Virus record (IMG/VR): IMGVR_UViG_3300047174_000168
Span: 1 to 39,826 of that record
Length of the DNA: 39,826 nt
Origin: a virus
Strand: one strand, 5' to 3'
A model generated the notes under the pieces. That model was not told where the DNA came from, did not search any database, and saw nothing but the letters and a program-made list of their open reading frames with translations. The position numbers and the translations under genes are program-made. Below, one piece after another: positions 1 through 6,154 of this stretch. Each line of letters begins with the position of its first letter. Positions within the stretch are counted from its first letter, which is position 1.

Positions 1-444
1 TACCTGAAGATCATCCCCGGCTCTGCGAGCGCGTCGACGGTATATCAGCGAGCCATCTCCGATTCCTATACCGCCGTCACCTTTTTGAACGCCGCATCGG
101 GCAGCACAGGAGCGATCGCTGACTTCTGCTACGTCGCAGGAAGTTGCTACATGCGCGTGGGCCAGAAAGGCAACATCGCCTTCGCGGAGGGCGCGGCGGT
201 CGCCTCGGCCACGACGATTGCACCCACCGGAGCCATCTTCCACGTCACCGGCACCACACCGATCGCGACCATCAGCCTGCCCCAGGGCATGTCCTCTACC
301 CTGGTCGGCTCCATCACCATCATCGCGGACGCCGCCTGGACCACCACCACCGCTGGCAACATCTCAAGCGCGATCACTGCCACCGCAGGGACGGCGTACA
401 TCTTCACCTACGACGGAACCAACTCCAAGTGGTACATAAAGTAA
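1..444 (+). CDS. Tail fibre/spike protein, C-terminal fragment
   Basis: The frame is open from base 1, so the gene starts outside the window; 147 residues are visible before the stop. The sequence is rich in Ala, Thr, Ser and Gly with alternating hydrophobic residues, as in beta-structured phage fibres, and it ends with TYDGTNSKWYIK. Endings of the YDGTNxW type are common at the C termini of phage and exported fibre-like proteins. Several Cys residues lie near residues 43-51. It could be the C-terminal end of the spike gene that is cut at the right edge of the window, or a separate tail gene. The family call rests on composition and the C-terminal motif only. Confidence 0.55.
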   Translation, partial: YLKIIPGSASASTVYQRAISDSYTAVTFLNAASGSTGAIADFCYVAGSCYMRVGQKGNIAFAEGAAVASATTIAPTGAIFHVTGTTPIATISLPQGMSSTLVGSITIIADAAWTTTTAGNISSAITATAGTAYIFTYDGTNSKWYIK

Positions 445-464
445 CCCTGAAAGGCTCATCGCCC

Positions 465-1001
465 ATGCGCATCCGCTCGCTGTTGTACTACGCTTCGTTC
501 GCCGCTCTGCTCGCGCTCTTCGTACTCGGCGGCTGCACGTCTGCCTTCTCGCAGGCCACGCCGCCGAAGGCCGAACGCCCCAAGGCTGGCGCGAGCAACA
601 TCGTTCCGAACGTGCCATCCGAGGCCGCACCTGCTCCGGCCGCGCCAGCCGATCCGCCGAAGATGATCGAGTTGACGCCGCGCGCCGCGCTCGACGATGC
701 AGCCGCGCGCAGGCTGGTCTCGCATGAGCAGGTCCTCGTGCTGCGCTCGCAGATCATGCAGGCTAAGATCGAGTCTGCCCGCGAGCTGAAGCTGAAGCTG
801 GCACCGCTCGAAGCCGCGCTCGAAGCGCAGTCCGCGCAAGCGCCCATCGGCTCCGAATTCGCTGGTGTCGAGAAGCAGCTCGCCGCCTGGATCGCCGCCA
901 CGAAGCAGGCCAACGGCTGGGGCGAAGACGTCACCTACAACCGCCAGACCGGCAAGTTCGAGAAGCCCGCGCCGCCGGAGCCAGCGCAAAGACCGAAGTA
1001 A
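465..1001 (+). CDS. Putative lipoprotein with coiled-coil segment
   Basis: 178 residues. The start ATG at 465 opens a classic lipoprotein signal: charged MRIR, a hydrophobic core, and the lipobox LGGC at about residues 21-24, so the mature protein should be acylated at that Cys. A Pro/Ala-rich linker follows (about residues 30-65), then a charged helical segment with heptad character (about 75-135) and a Pro-rich end. It begins 20 bases after the tail gene stop and is probably co-transcribed with it. Candidate roles are an outer spanin for lysis or a surface-exclusion lipoprotein; neither is proven. An in-frame upward extension exists but lacks the signal peptide and overlaps the tail gene. 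Confidence 0.65.
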   Translation: MRIRSLLYYASFAALLALFVLGGCTSAFSQATPPKAERPKAGASNIVPNVPSEAAPAPAAPADPPKMIELTPRAALDDAAARRLVSHEQVLVLRSQIMQAKIESARELKLKLAPLEAALEAQSAQAPIGSEFAGVEKQLAAWIAATKQANGWGEDVTYNRQTGKFEKPAPPEPAQRPK

Positions 1002-1038
1002 GTAAGCAGAAAGGAGGTTGCGGACAGCCGCCAGCCCT

Positions 1039-1518
1039 TTACTTGAGATCCGTCGACGCGGGATGCTCTCCTGCGTCGACGGTTGAATCTCCCAAGGTTG
1101 GCCGCAGAGGCATGTGCGATTCGTCCCACTCCGGCAGCCCGATCAGGCCGTCGCGCTCGATCAGCCGCGGAACTTTGGAGACGAGGTGGTATCGTATGCC
1201 GTCCAGCACATTCCAGAAGCGGCGCTTGTCTTTCGGGGCGAAGCCGCCATCCGTAATGGCCTTTGCGATGGCGTTGCGTTCGGAGAAGACTCCCTCGCGG
1301 TTCAGATAATCGAGGATCGCATCGATGGCCTTACGGTGCGCCGCATACTGCGACGCGTGGTGCAGCGTGCCCGAAAGCTCTTCCATCACGCGGATCGCCG
1401 CGCTGACGCGGACGTACTCCTGCATCTCGGTTGGAGCGAGCTTCAGCAACGCCGCCTCAAGGCGTCTTCGCCGGTCGCGCAACAGGTTCAGCGAGTCGTA
1501 GATTTCCGTTGATTTCAT
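1039..1518 (-). CDS. Unknown protein, coiled coil plus winged-helix-like region
   Basis: 159 residues, starting at the ATG just downstream of the neighbouring gene's stop. The first 45 residues are charged and helical. Residues about 65-135 have the spacing of a winged-helix domain (helix, NAIAKAITDGGF, then a helix ending in GLIGLPEWDE), a pattern seen in small winged-helix modules whose sequences end in 'GLxEW'. No catalytic motif is visible. It is the last gene of a four-gene - strand cluster (1039-3001) between the tail genes and attP, and converges on the lipoprotein gene. Function unknown; DNA or protein binding is an inference. Confidence 0.6.
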   Translation of the reverse strand: MKSTEIYDSLNLLRDRRRRLEAALLKLAPTEMQEYVRVSAAIRVMEELSGTLHHASQYAAHRKAIDAILDYLNREGVFSERNAIAKAITDGGFAPKDKRRFWNVLDGIRYHLVSKVPRLIERDGLIGLPEWDESHMPLRPTLGDSTVDAGEHPASTDLK

Positions 1519-1529
1519 CGTTATCGAGC

Positions 1530-2033
1530 CTACAGCATTTGGTGGAGGTGGTCTAAGATTTGCGGGTCGGCGTGGCCGCTGAAGAGCGTCGTCGCGCGGC
1601 GCTCCATCTCCCAGTAAAGGTTGGTCGCAATCCTCGAGCAGGAGTGCGGAAGATCGCGTATAAACCATCGGATAACTCCTTCGACCAGTGAGCAGGCGAT
1701 GTAGAAACTGATGAGGATCGAACGGCTGGTGAGATAGCGGATGTCGTCTCGTTCGATCTCTCCGGAGAGCACGAGGTGCTGGCAGAGCTGCACCAGAAGC
1801 TTCGCGTTCGATCGCTTTCGCAGTAGACCTCGCCAGCGACCCGACTCTGACCAGAACTGCGCGTCATCGCCGATCAGGTCGCACTGGTCGGCTACGAACC
1901 GTTCTATTCTGTCGGATTCGTTGCGGTGCAGTCGTTCGATCAGTGTGAGCGCCGGCAGAAGCCTGCGTTGCTTGAGGCGGAGAACCCAGACGGCGAAGGC
2001 AAGCAAGACGAAAAACAGTGCGAGGAGGGCCAT
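1530..2033 (-). CDS. Membrane-anchored protein of unknown function
   Basis: 167 residues. I chose the ATG at 2033 because GGAG lies 8 bases upstream and the previous gene ends at 2035; a longer frame exists but overlaps that gene. The N terminus is a single membrane helix (MALLALFFVLLAFAVWVL) followed by basic residues (KQRR), predicting a cytoplasmic C-terminal part. A second hydrophobic stretch lies at about residues 105-125. The soluble part is helical with many Arg and Asp/Glu residues and no motif I recognise. Gene order and tight spacing suggest it acts with the seven-helix protein encoded directly upstream. Confidence 0.6.
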   Translation of the reverse strand: MALLALFFVLLAFAVWVLRLKQRRLLPALTLIERLHRNESDRIERFVADQCDLIGDDAQFWSESGRWRGLLRKRSNAKLLVQLCQHLVLSGEIERDDIRYLTSRSILISFYIACSLVEGVIRWFIRDLPHSCSRIATNLYWEMERRATTLFSGHADPQILDHLHQML

Positions 2034-2034
2034 A

Positions 2035-2781
2035 TTATTTGCTCCGTTGAGCTCTATGAATTTCCGGAACATCGAGTCGATCCCGCACGACAGCGGCAAT
2101 CTCGCGCGGGTTCGAGGTTTGGGGGAGGTTCTGGACCCGCATCAGCGTGATGCAGTAGGCGGCCCAGCAAGGAATAACGGCGATTTGCGCGAACGTGTCG
2201 ATCGCGGAGGCGTGGCGCAACCAACGCGTCATGGCATAGGCGCTGAGACACCGCACCATCGTTCCGGAAAGAAAGATGAGCGCGATGCGCAGGGGTAGCC
2301 GGGGCCACGCAAACCCGAACAGGGAGGCGGAAGCAAACAGCGTCAGCCCGAACGTTCCCCATGCGACGTAGGTGCAACGGTTCAGCAGCAGCACCGTTGC
2401 TGTAATCGCGAAGGTCGGCGGATCGCCCTGTGCGGCCATCCAGACGCAGCCGACGGTCACGATCAGCGCTGAGGTTAGAAAACCCACGCTCAGTCCCGGC
2501 GGCGCGTAGCGGACAGCGGGTATCGCGGAGAGGATGTCGTAGATCGCGCCAAGGCCCAGCACGGACTCCGCTGCGGATGCGTACCAGTAGAGGTAGAAGT
2601 AGATTGCATAGTCGTGCCGGAAGAAAAACGTTGCGATGGAAGAGGTGCAGCCGAGCGCCGTCAGCGAGAAAAGAAAGCGCCATCGCCGCACCAGGCGTTT
2701 GTTTGCCATCACGAAGATCAGCGCGGCCTGAGCAGCGAACGTGGCTGCCCAGACCGCATATTGCAAGACGCTGATTTTCAT
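2035..2781 (-). CDS. Seven-helix membrane protein of unknown function
   Basis: 248 residues. About seven hydrophobic segments can be counted (near residues 5-26, 34-52, 60-85, 98-118, 125-155, 163-185 and 195-215), ending in a charged tail of about 30 residues. There are no obvious transporter or receptor motifs. Aromatic and Cys residues are scattered in the helices. It lies between the exported peptide gene (2807-3001) and another membrane protein gene (1530-2033), all read leftward. The trio looks like a membrane system, for example a surface-modifying or exclusion function carried by the prophage; this is inference from location and topology only. Confidence 0.65.
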   Translation of the reverse strand: MKISVLQYAVWAATFAAQAALIFVMANKRLVRRWRFLFSLTALGCTSSIATFFFRHDYAIYFYLYWYASAAESVLGLGAIYDILSAIPAVRYAPPGLSVGFLTSALIVTVGCVWMAAQGDPPTFAITATVLLLNRCTYVAWGTFGLTLFASASLFGFAWPRLPLRIALIFLSGTMVRCLSAYAMTRWLRHASAIDTFAQIAVIPCWAAYCITLMRVQNLPQTSNPREIAAVVRDRLDVPEIHRAQRSK

Positions 2782-2806
2782 GGCTGGCCGCCGATCTTGA
2801 GCTCTC

Positions 2807-3001
2807 TTACTTCGAGTGCGGAGGGCTCTTGACGGGCGGATTGGAGGGATCGCAGTTGGGCGCGGTTGGCGGGCACAGCGGAATCGGACCCCCGCCGGCG
2901 CTTGCGATGGGTGCGGCGTTTGCGGTGGTCGGTTTGGAGGAGATGGACAGCAGTGTAAGCCCCAGAATCGAGCCCAGGACGATTGCGATTCGACGATTCA
3001 T
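2807..3001 (-). CDS. Small exported Pro/Ser-rich peptide
   Basis: 64 residues from the ATG at 3001, which has GGAG 8 bases upstream. The N terminus is a clear Sec signal peptide: MNRR, a hydrophobic core IAIVLGSILGLTLL, and an Ala-rich cleavage region ending in ANA before AP. The mature peptide is about 38 residues, rich in Pro, Ser and Gly, with two Cys residues (LCPPTAPNCDP) that could form a disulfide. It is the first gene of the - strand cluster beside attP. Function unknown. A longer frame reaching 3046 exists, but this start gives the proper signal peptide. Confidence 0.6.
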   Translation of the reverse strand: MNRRIAIVLGSILGLTLLSISSKPTTANAAPIASAGGGPIPLCPPTAPNCDPSNPPVKSPPHSK

Positions 3002-3180
3002 TTTCTTGCTCCGTGCGTAGGTACGCACCTGCAAGATAGCGCTCATCGTGACATAGCAAAAATACGTTCGTTTTCATTGTCACAAGAGTGGTAACCCCTC
3101 TCGGTTCATAGCGTCAACAATTTTTTGGACTACGCGCCGGTAACGGTACGAAGGTATGGCCTTCGCTTCGCGTACGGAGA

Positions 3181-3201
3181 GGTGCCCAAAAAGGTGTCCA
3201 A
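3181..3201 (+). repeat. Direct repeat copy A, candidate integrase arm site
   Basis: The sequence GGTGCCCAAAAAGGTGTCCA followed by A matches 3412-3432 at 17 of 21 positions in the same orientation. Both copies share GGTGNCCAAAAANGTGNCCA. Copy A lies 102 bases left of the att core and copy B 63 bases right. Short repeats on both sides of a core are what tyrosine integrases of the lambda type use as arm-type binding sites. Alternatively copy A is the remnant of an older integrase 3' end, since copy B encodes part of the integrase C terminus. Confidence 0.4.
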
Positions 3202-3303
3202 CGATGATGAATAAACATGCACAAAGGCAACGACGCGGAGCTGCTTCAACTTCGTGAAGGGCAAAGGATTTGCTGTTTATGCGTTGATTCGAAAGGACTA
3301 AAG

Positions 3304-3348
3304 TGGTGGACGCGGTAGGGATCGAACCTACGACCAGTCGATTAAGAG
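3304..3348 (-). other. att core: 3' half of a tRNA-Lys(CUU) gene
   Basis: Read on the - strand, the segment starts with the anticodon loop CTCTTAA (anticodon CUU), then the 3' anticodon stem TCGAC, variable loop TGGTC, T stem and loop GTAGG TTCGATC CCTAC, the acceptor strand CGCGTCC, discriminator A and an encoded CCA. The expected 5' half (D arm, 5' acceptor, 5' anticodon stem) is absent; the bases upstream do not pair with TCGAC. This is therefore a tRNA fragment kept by a phage to rebuild the host tRNA on integration. It sits just downstream of the integrase gene and predicts that the phage inserts into the host tRNA-Lys(CUU) gene. Confidence 0.85.
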
Positions 3349-3391
3349 GTGACACGTCCATCGCTTGAATCCTCAATAAATACAGGCGTTT

Positions 3392-4540
3392 TTACTGAAT
3401 CCTGTCGCTGGGGTGACCAAAAATGTGCCCAGGGGCACGGTAGCGAGCGGAGGTTCTGCGGTTGCGCTCGTTGATTGCATCGTTCAAGGCGGCGATGTCC
3501 GGGTGTTGATAGGGCTTCATCGACTTGATGTCGGCGTGGCCCATCGACTTGGACACCGCGAAGATGTTGCCGGTGGCGGCCATCGTCTCCGTCCCATAGG
3601 TGTGCCGCGCGGAGTACGGCACGATCGCAGGATCCACGCCGGCACGCAAGCGAGCGGCGCGGAAGCCCTTCGCGATCGTCTCCACATGGCCTGACGCGGC
3701 CTGGGCCGAGGGAAAAACCCAGCCCGAGTCGCGGCCCATGCACCACGCAGAGAGGAGCTGCTTCATGCGGTCGCTCATGCCTACGAAGCGAGTCGCATTC
3801 GGCGTCTTGCCGGTGGGTACCCAGATGCGATCGTGCTCCCAGTGGAGGTCTTCGATCCGCATGGGAAATACCTCGTCCGGGCGCATGCCCGTATCCTGCA
3901 GGATGACGAAGATGAGCCATGCCCGCTCTCGACGGCCGCGCACCCACGGGTTGGGCTCTGCCGTGCCGAAGGCGCATTGCAGTGCGACTTCGGCGGCCTG
4001 GCTGACCATGCGGTCTCGGCCTCGGGTGGGCATGCGGTCGAAGTGTGGGCGTTGCGGGATCAGCTTCCACTCCTGCGCTTTGCCGAACATGACGCTGAGC
4101 GTGCGGATGGCCTGGTTGATGTAGGTCGCGCTGCACGCGACCGTCTCTCCGGTGGGTTCTCCGGAGCGGCGATCGATGACCGGACGCGTGAAGGTGGTGC
4201 ACTCCACGGTGTCCGACTGGATGGATTCAAGCGTCATGTTTGCCAGTGCCGTAAAGCTGAGCAGCCGCCAGCCGTACCGGTAGAACTTCTTGCTGTTGGA
4301 GGTGAGCTTCCAGCTTTTATCGACCCACTCGAGGAAGCGGGCAGAGAACTGCTGGAGCGTGGGCGGCCGGCTGCGGCGCTGGTCGGGCCGGAGCCCTTCC
4401 TCCAGCCGGGTTAGGGCGGCATTCTCTACCTGAAACGCCGCGGTTCTGGTGGTCTGGTGCGTACTGGCCCGGTAGCGCCGCCCCTGAAAGTAAAACGTGT
4501 ACCACCAGTGTTTGCTGGTGCCTTTTTTATAAAGCGACAT
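3392..4540 (-). CDS. int: Tyrosine recombinase, phage integrase
   Basis: 382 residues, normal for the family. It should catalyse integration and, with the excisionase, excision at attP. An N-terminal SAM-like arm and core-binding region (about residues 1-165) is followed by the catalytic domain. Visible active-site residues are Arg220 in GMRPDEV, Lys245, Arg312 in SARHT, His335 in MGH and the nucleophile Tyr344 in KPYQHPD. The usual His three residues before Arg312 is Tyr, a known variant. The gene ends 43 bases from the att core. Its start overlaps the end of the excisionase-like gene by 14 bases, so both are expressed from the - strand promoter near 4771-4799. The last residues read GHIFGHPSDRIQ. 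Confidence 0.95.
   Translation of the reverse strand: MSLYKKGTSKHWWYTFYFQGRRYRASTHQTTRTAAFQVENAALTRLEEGLRPDQRRSRPPTLQQFSARFLEWVDKSWKLTSNSKKFYRYGWRLLSFTALANMTLESIQSDTVECTTFTRPVIDRRSGEPTGETVACSATYINQAIRTLSVMFGKAQEWKLIPQRPHFDRMPTRGRDRMVSQAAEVALQCAFGTAEPNPWVRGRRERAWLIFVILQDTGMRPDEVFPMRIEDLHWEHDRIWVPTGKTPNATRFVGMSDRMKQLLSAWCMGRDSGWVFPSAQAASGHVETIAKGFRAARLRAGVDPAIVPYSARHTYGTETMAATGNIFAVSKSMGHADIKSMKPYQHPDIAALNDAINERNRRTSARYRAPGHIFGHPSDRIQ
3412..3432 (+). repeat. Direct repeat copy B, candidate integrase arm site
   Basis: GGTGACCAAAAATGTGCCCA followed by G, partner of the repeat at 3181-3201. It lies within the last codons of the integrase gene (encoding the GHIFGH segment), 63 bases from the att core. 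See the entry for copy A. Confidence 0.4.
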
Positions 4541-4748
4541 CGCTCGTCTCCTCGCACCTTTGCCGGGCAGGAAAGGAGAAGCGTCGCTCCGCTACATACC
4601 TTTGTATGTCCTCAAGAGGATACTTCACGCTGCGCGCGGTAAGCGCGACAAAGTTGGGGCCGGTGCGGGCGCACCGCCAAGCACGCAGGGTTCCGGGCTT
4701 TACGCCGATCAGTTCCGCCGCCTGGCGGGTGGAGAGTAGTTTCGTCAT
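4527..4748 (-). CDS. xis: Excisionase-like MerR-type HTH protein
   Basis: 73 residues from the ATG at 4748; an alternative ATG lies at 4757. The N-terminal half, LSTRQAAELIGVKPGTLRAW, is the standard winged HTH of small excisionase/AlpA-type DNA-binding proteins, followed by a wing (FVALTARSVKYPLEDIQRYV). The protein would bind near attP and direct excision, and may also regulate its own promoter. It is upstream of and overlaps int, the typical xis-int order. An ACATAC/GTATGT inverted repeat (4594-4609) lies within its coding region. Confidence 0.8.
   Translation of the reverse strand: MTKLLSTRQAAELIGVKPGTLRAWRCARTGPNFVALTARSVKYPLEDIQRYVAERRFSFPARQRCEETSDVAL
4594..4609. promoter_or_regulatory. 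Operator-like inverted repeat ACATAC-CTTT-GTATGT
   Basis: A perfect 6-bp inverted repeat with a 4-bp centre inside the excisionase gene. Its left part, CATACCTTTGTA, matches CATACCTTCGTA at 4755-4766 with one mismatch. The shared motif suggests one regulator binds both places. Confidence 0.4.
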
Positions 4749-4754
4749 AGGTCT

Positions 4755-4774
4755 CATACCTTCGTAGGTAGATA
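4755..4774. promoter_or_regulatory. Operator-like site in the divergent control region
   Basis: Contains CATACCTTCGTA and the near-palindrome TACCTTCGTAGGTA (12 of 14 positions symmetric, 4757-4770). It overlaps the predicted start of the leftward transcript and touches its -10 element at 4771-4776, so a bound repressor would block int/xis expression. A reversed relative, TAAAGGTATGA, lies at 4851-4861 over the start codon of the rightward regulator. Confidence 0.45.
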
Positions 4775-4799
4775 TACCTGCAAAGAAGTTTTCTGTAAA
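4771..4799 (-). promoter_or_regulatory. Leftward promoter for xis-int
   Basis: On the - strand: TTTACA (-35, 4794-4799), a 17-bp spacer and TATATC (-10, 4771-4776). Transcription would start near 4764, just upstream of the excisionase-like gene. Match to the sigma-70 consensus is good but not perfect. Confidence 0.5.
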
Positions 4800-4807
4800 C
4801 TTTTTTC

Positions 4808-4836
4808 TTGACATCTGGAAAATACAGGCATAGATT
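4808..4836 (+). promoter_or_regulatory. Rightward early promoter
   Basis: TTGACA (-35, perfect consensus, 4808-4813), a 17-bp spacer and TAGATT (-10, 4831-4836). Transcription would begin near 4843, about 15 bases before the regulator gene at 4858, and continue into the early operon. It lies back to back with the leftward promoter, like a lysis/lysogeny control region. Confidence 0.6.
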
Positions 4837-4850
4837 CGCATCTGTTCGGG

Positions 4851-4861
4851 TAAAGGTATGA
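4851..4861. promoter_or_regulatory. Operator-like motif over the regulator start codon
   Basis: TAAAGGTATGA, the reverse complement of TCATACCTTTA, is the third copy of the CATACCTT element found at 4596 and 4755. It overlaps the start of the gene at 4858 and lies just downstream of the predicted rightward transcription start. Confidence 0.35.
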
Positions 4862-5139
4862 CACCTAGAAATAGAAATCACGTTGGAGTCCCGAAGCGGC
4901 AGGCGGCCACCATCAACGCCATCCGTGGATTGCAGGAGCAGAACCGCATGGCCCCCACGCTGGCGGAGCTGGCCGAGGTGCTGGGCGTGACCAAGGGAAC
5001 GGTCTGGATAACGTTGCGGACGCTGGCTCGCAAGGGGCTGATCGTGAAGGCCTTCGACAAGCACCGCTCCCTGATGCTGACTGCGGCTGCCAGCCAGGTG
5101 CCGCACCAGCCGCTGAGCAAGGTCGGGAGGGCGGCATGA
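4858..5139 (+). CDS. LexA-type winged-HTH regulator
   Basis: 93 residues. The central part, APTLAELAEVLGVTKGTVWITL, followed by a helix and a wing (RTLARKGLIVKAF), closely follows the DNA-binding domain of LexA (start of a helix after a proline, then a recognition helix, then RxLxRKG). The LexA peptidase domain is absent, so the protein would not self-cleave. As first gene after the rightward promoter and opposite xis-int, it is the best candidate for the phage control protein (repressor or Cro-like). It overlaps the next gene by 4 bases (ATGA). Confidence 0.75.
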   Translation: MTPRNRNHVGVPKRQAATINAIRGLQEQNRMAPTLAELAEVLGVTKGTVWITLRTLARKGLIVKAFDKHRSLMLTAAASQVPHQPLSKVGRAA

Positions 5140-5936
5140 ATCCTGAAATGAACAAGCAGGAAAAGATTTCGCTTGCAACGGAACGCGGTGATGGTTTAGG
5201 GCCTGGATCGGGTCTAGAAAGCCCACAGCCAATAGCGGTACATCGCTTCCGTCAAAGCAATGATCTCCTAAAAACAGATCATCATACGGACGCGGGTTGC
5301 CCCACCAGCAATGGCGGGCGGCTGACTATTGGCAGCTTTCTAAACCCGCGTCCACCACTCTCTAGAAAAGAGCCGGACGCAGCCTCGCCAATAGGAGCAA
5401 GCACCGTGTCCGGTGATAATTCTGCACGCCTCGAACCGAACACGGTGCGAGGCTCCGAGAGCTCCAACGATAAGGCGCTGTGCCGGTGTACGTGCTGCGG
5501 CGCGGACCTGCTGCTGCAGGATTCCTCCGACTTTCTAAAGCGCACGGCAACGCACATACAAGCCGCGAAGGTAAGCGAGCGCGAGCTGCTGCAGGTGATC
5601 GAAGACCTGGTGCTGTATGGCCGGTTGTCTGCCTCGAATTTCCTGCTGCGTCGCGACCTGGAAGAGCGTCGCCAGGCGTGGGAGAACGCCGAGCACATCC
5701 TGCTGACGCGCCTTGCGGCCACGCTGGAGCCTGTCGACCCGGACACGCTGGATGAGGTGTCGCTGGAGCTGCGCTACGCGTTCGACCGTTACTGCCGTGG
5801 CTTTGGCGAGCCGCCCTACGACCTTGCAACCCGGGTGCTGAAGATGGCGCGAGAGCGCGGCCTGCCGCTGTGCCGCGCCAGCGAGCTGCCCTACGCGCCG
5901 GGTGCGGACGATGTGGAGGAGGCGGATGCCAAGTGA
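5136..5936 (+). CDS. Unknown protein with zinc-binding-like Cys motif
   Basis: 266 residues. Its start at 5136 overlaps the previous stop and has GGGAGG about 6 bases upstream, so translation from there is well supported. Residues 1-105 are polar, low in structure and encoded by DNA full of inverted repeats (5213-5394). Residues about 110-118 hold CRCTCCGA, a possible half zinc site. The remainder (about 120-266) is helical and charged, and looks like a normal folded domain. No family recognised. It ends by overlapping the XRE-type gene at 5933. Two separate parts, a variable linker and a conserved domain, are likely. Confidence 0.6.
   Translation: MNPEMNKQEKISLATERGDGLGPGSGLESPQPIAVHRFRQSNDLLKTDHHTDAGCPTSNGGRLTIGSFLNPRPPLSRKEPDAASPIGASTVSGDNSARLEPNTVRGSESSNDKALCRCTCCGADLLLQDSSDFLKRTATHIQAAKVSERELLQVIEDLVLYGRLSASNFLLRRDLEERRQAWENAEHILLTRLAATLEPVDPDTLDEVSLELRYAFDRYCRGFGEPPYDLATRVLKMARERGLPLCRASELPYAPGADDVEEADAK
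5213..5394. repeat. Cluster of inverted and direct repeats inside an early gene
   Basis: A motif TCTAGAAAG...GCCAATAG occurs at 5213-5236, inverted at 5326-5344 (TTTAGAAAGCTGCCAATAG on the - strand), and again at 5361-5394 with a longer spacer. A perfect 11-bp inverted repeat GGACGCGGGTT/AACCCGCGTCC (5288-5298 and 5343-5353) encloses 44 bases. ATGATCT/AGATCAT (centred near 5269) forms another short hairpin. Protein coding alone does not explain this. It may be an operator array, a recombination site or a folded mRNA element. Confidence 0.6.
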
Positions 5937-6154
5937 GCCCACAGCGAGCCGACTACGCGGACAGGATTGGCAAACAGATCTTCAAGCGTCGCACCGCGCT
6001 GCGCGTCTCGCAGACGCGGCTGGCGAAGGAGAGCGGTATCCATCGCAACAGCATCTGCCGCTGGGAGAACGGCCAGGGGCTGCCCTGTACGTTCAACCAC
6101 CACCTTGTGCTCGCCGCGCTGAAGCGGCTGGAGCAGGAGCAGGTACAGCCATGA
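5933..6154 (+). CDS. XRE-family (Cro/C1-type) HTH protein
   Basis: 73 residues from a GTG that overlaps the previous stop (GTGA). The body RIGKQIFKRRTALRVSQTRLAKESGIHRNSIC.. is a classic five-helix Cro/C1 HTH, with the SQTRLAKESGI helix-turn and the recognition helix in HRNSICRWENG. There is no second domain, as for small Cro-like proteins. It is the second DNA-binding protein of the early operon, so it may be the partner of the LexA-like regulator in the lysogeny switch. Confidence 0.8.
   Translation: MSPQRADYADRIGKQIFKRRTALRVSQTRLAKESGIHRNSICRWENGQGLPCTFNHHLVLAALKRLEQEQVQP

Larger units (their letters stand above)
3002..3391. other. Attachment region, no protein gene supported
   Basis: About 390 bases without a gene that I trust. 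It holds the tRNA-derived att core (3304-3348), one of two related direct repeats (3181-3201; the other is at 3412-3432 in the end of the integrase gene) and the upstream region of the - strand accessory cluster. A frame from 3376 to 3080 on the - strand runs through the att core and contains the peptide that tRNA T-arms give when translated, so I do not call it. This layout is that of an attP site. Confidence 0.6.

Noticed and set aside
144-464. N-terminal extension of the lipoprotein frame
   Set aside because: The extension overlaps the tail gene, is His/Arg-rich nonsense-like sequence, and hides the signal peptide at 465.
3080-3376. 98-residue frame on the - strand crossing the att core
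   Set aside because: It includes LVVGSIPTAST, the standard translation of a tRNA T arm, and has no ribosome site. Part of the C-terminal region (GHLFGH...) may be an integrase remnant but I do not call a gene.
4457-4642. Small + strand frame over the int/xis junction
   Set aside because: Lies opposite two well-supported overlapping genes and has no ribosome site.
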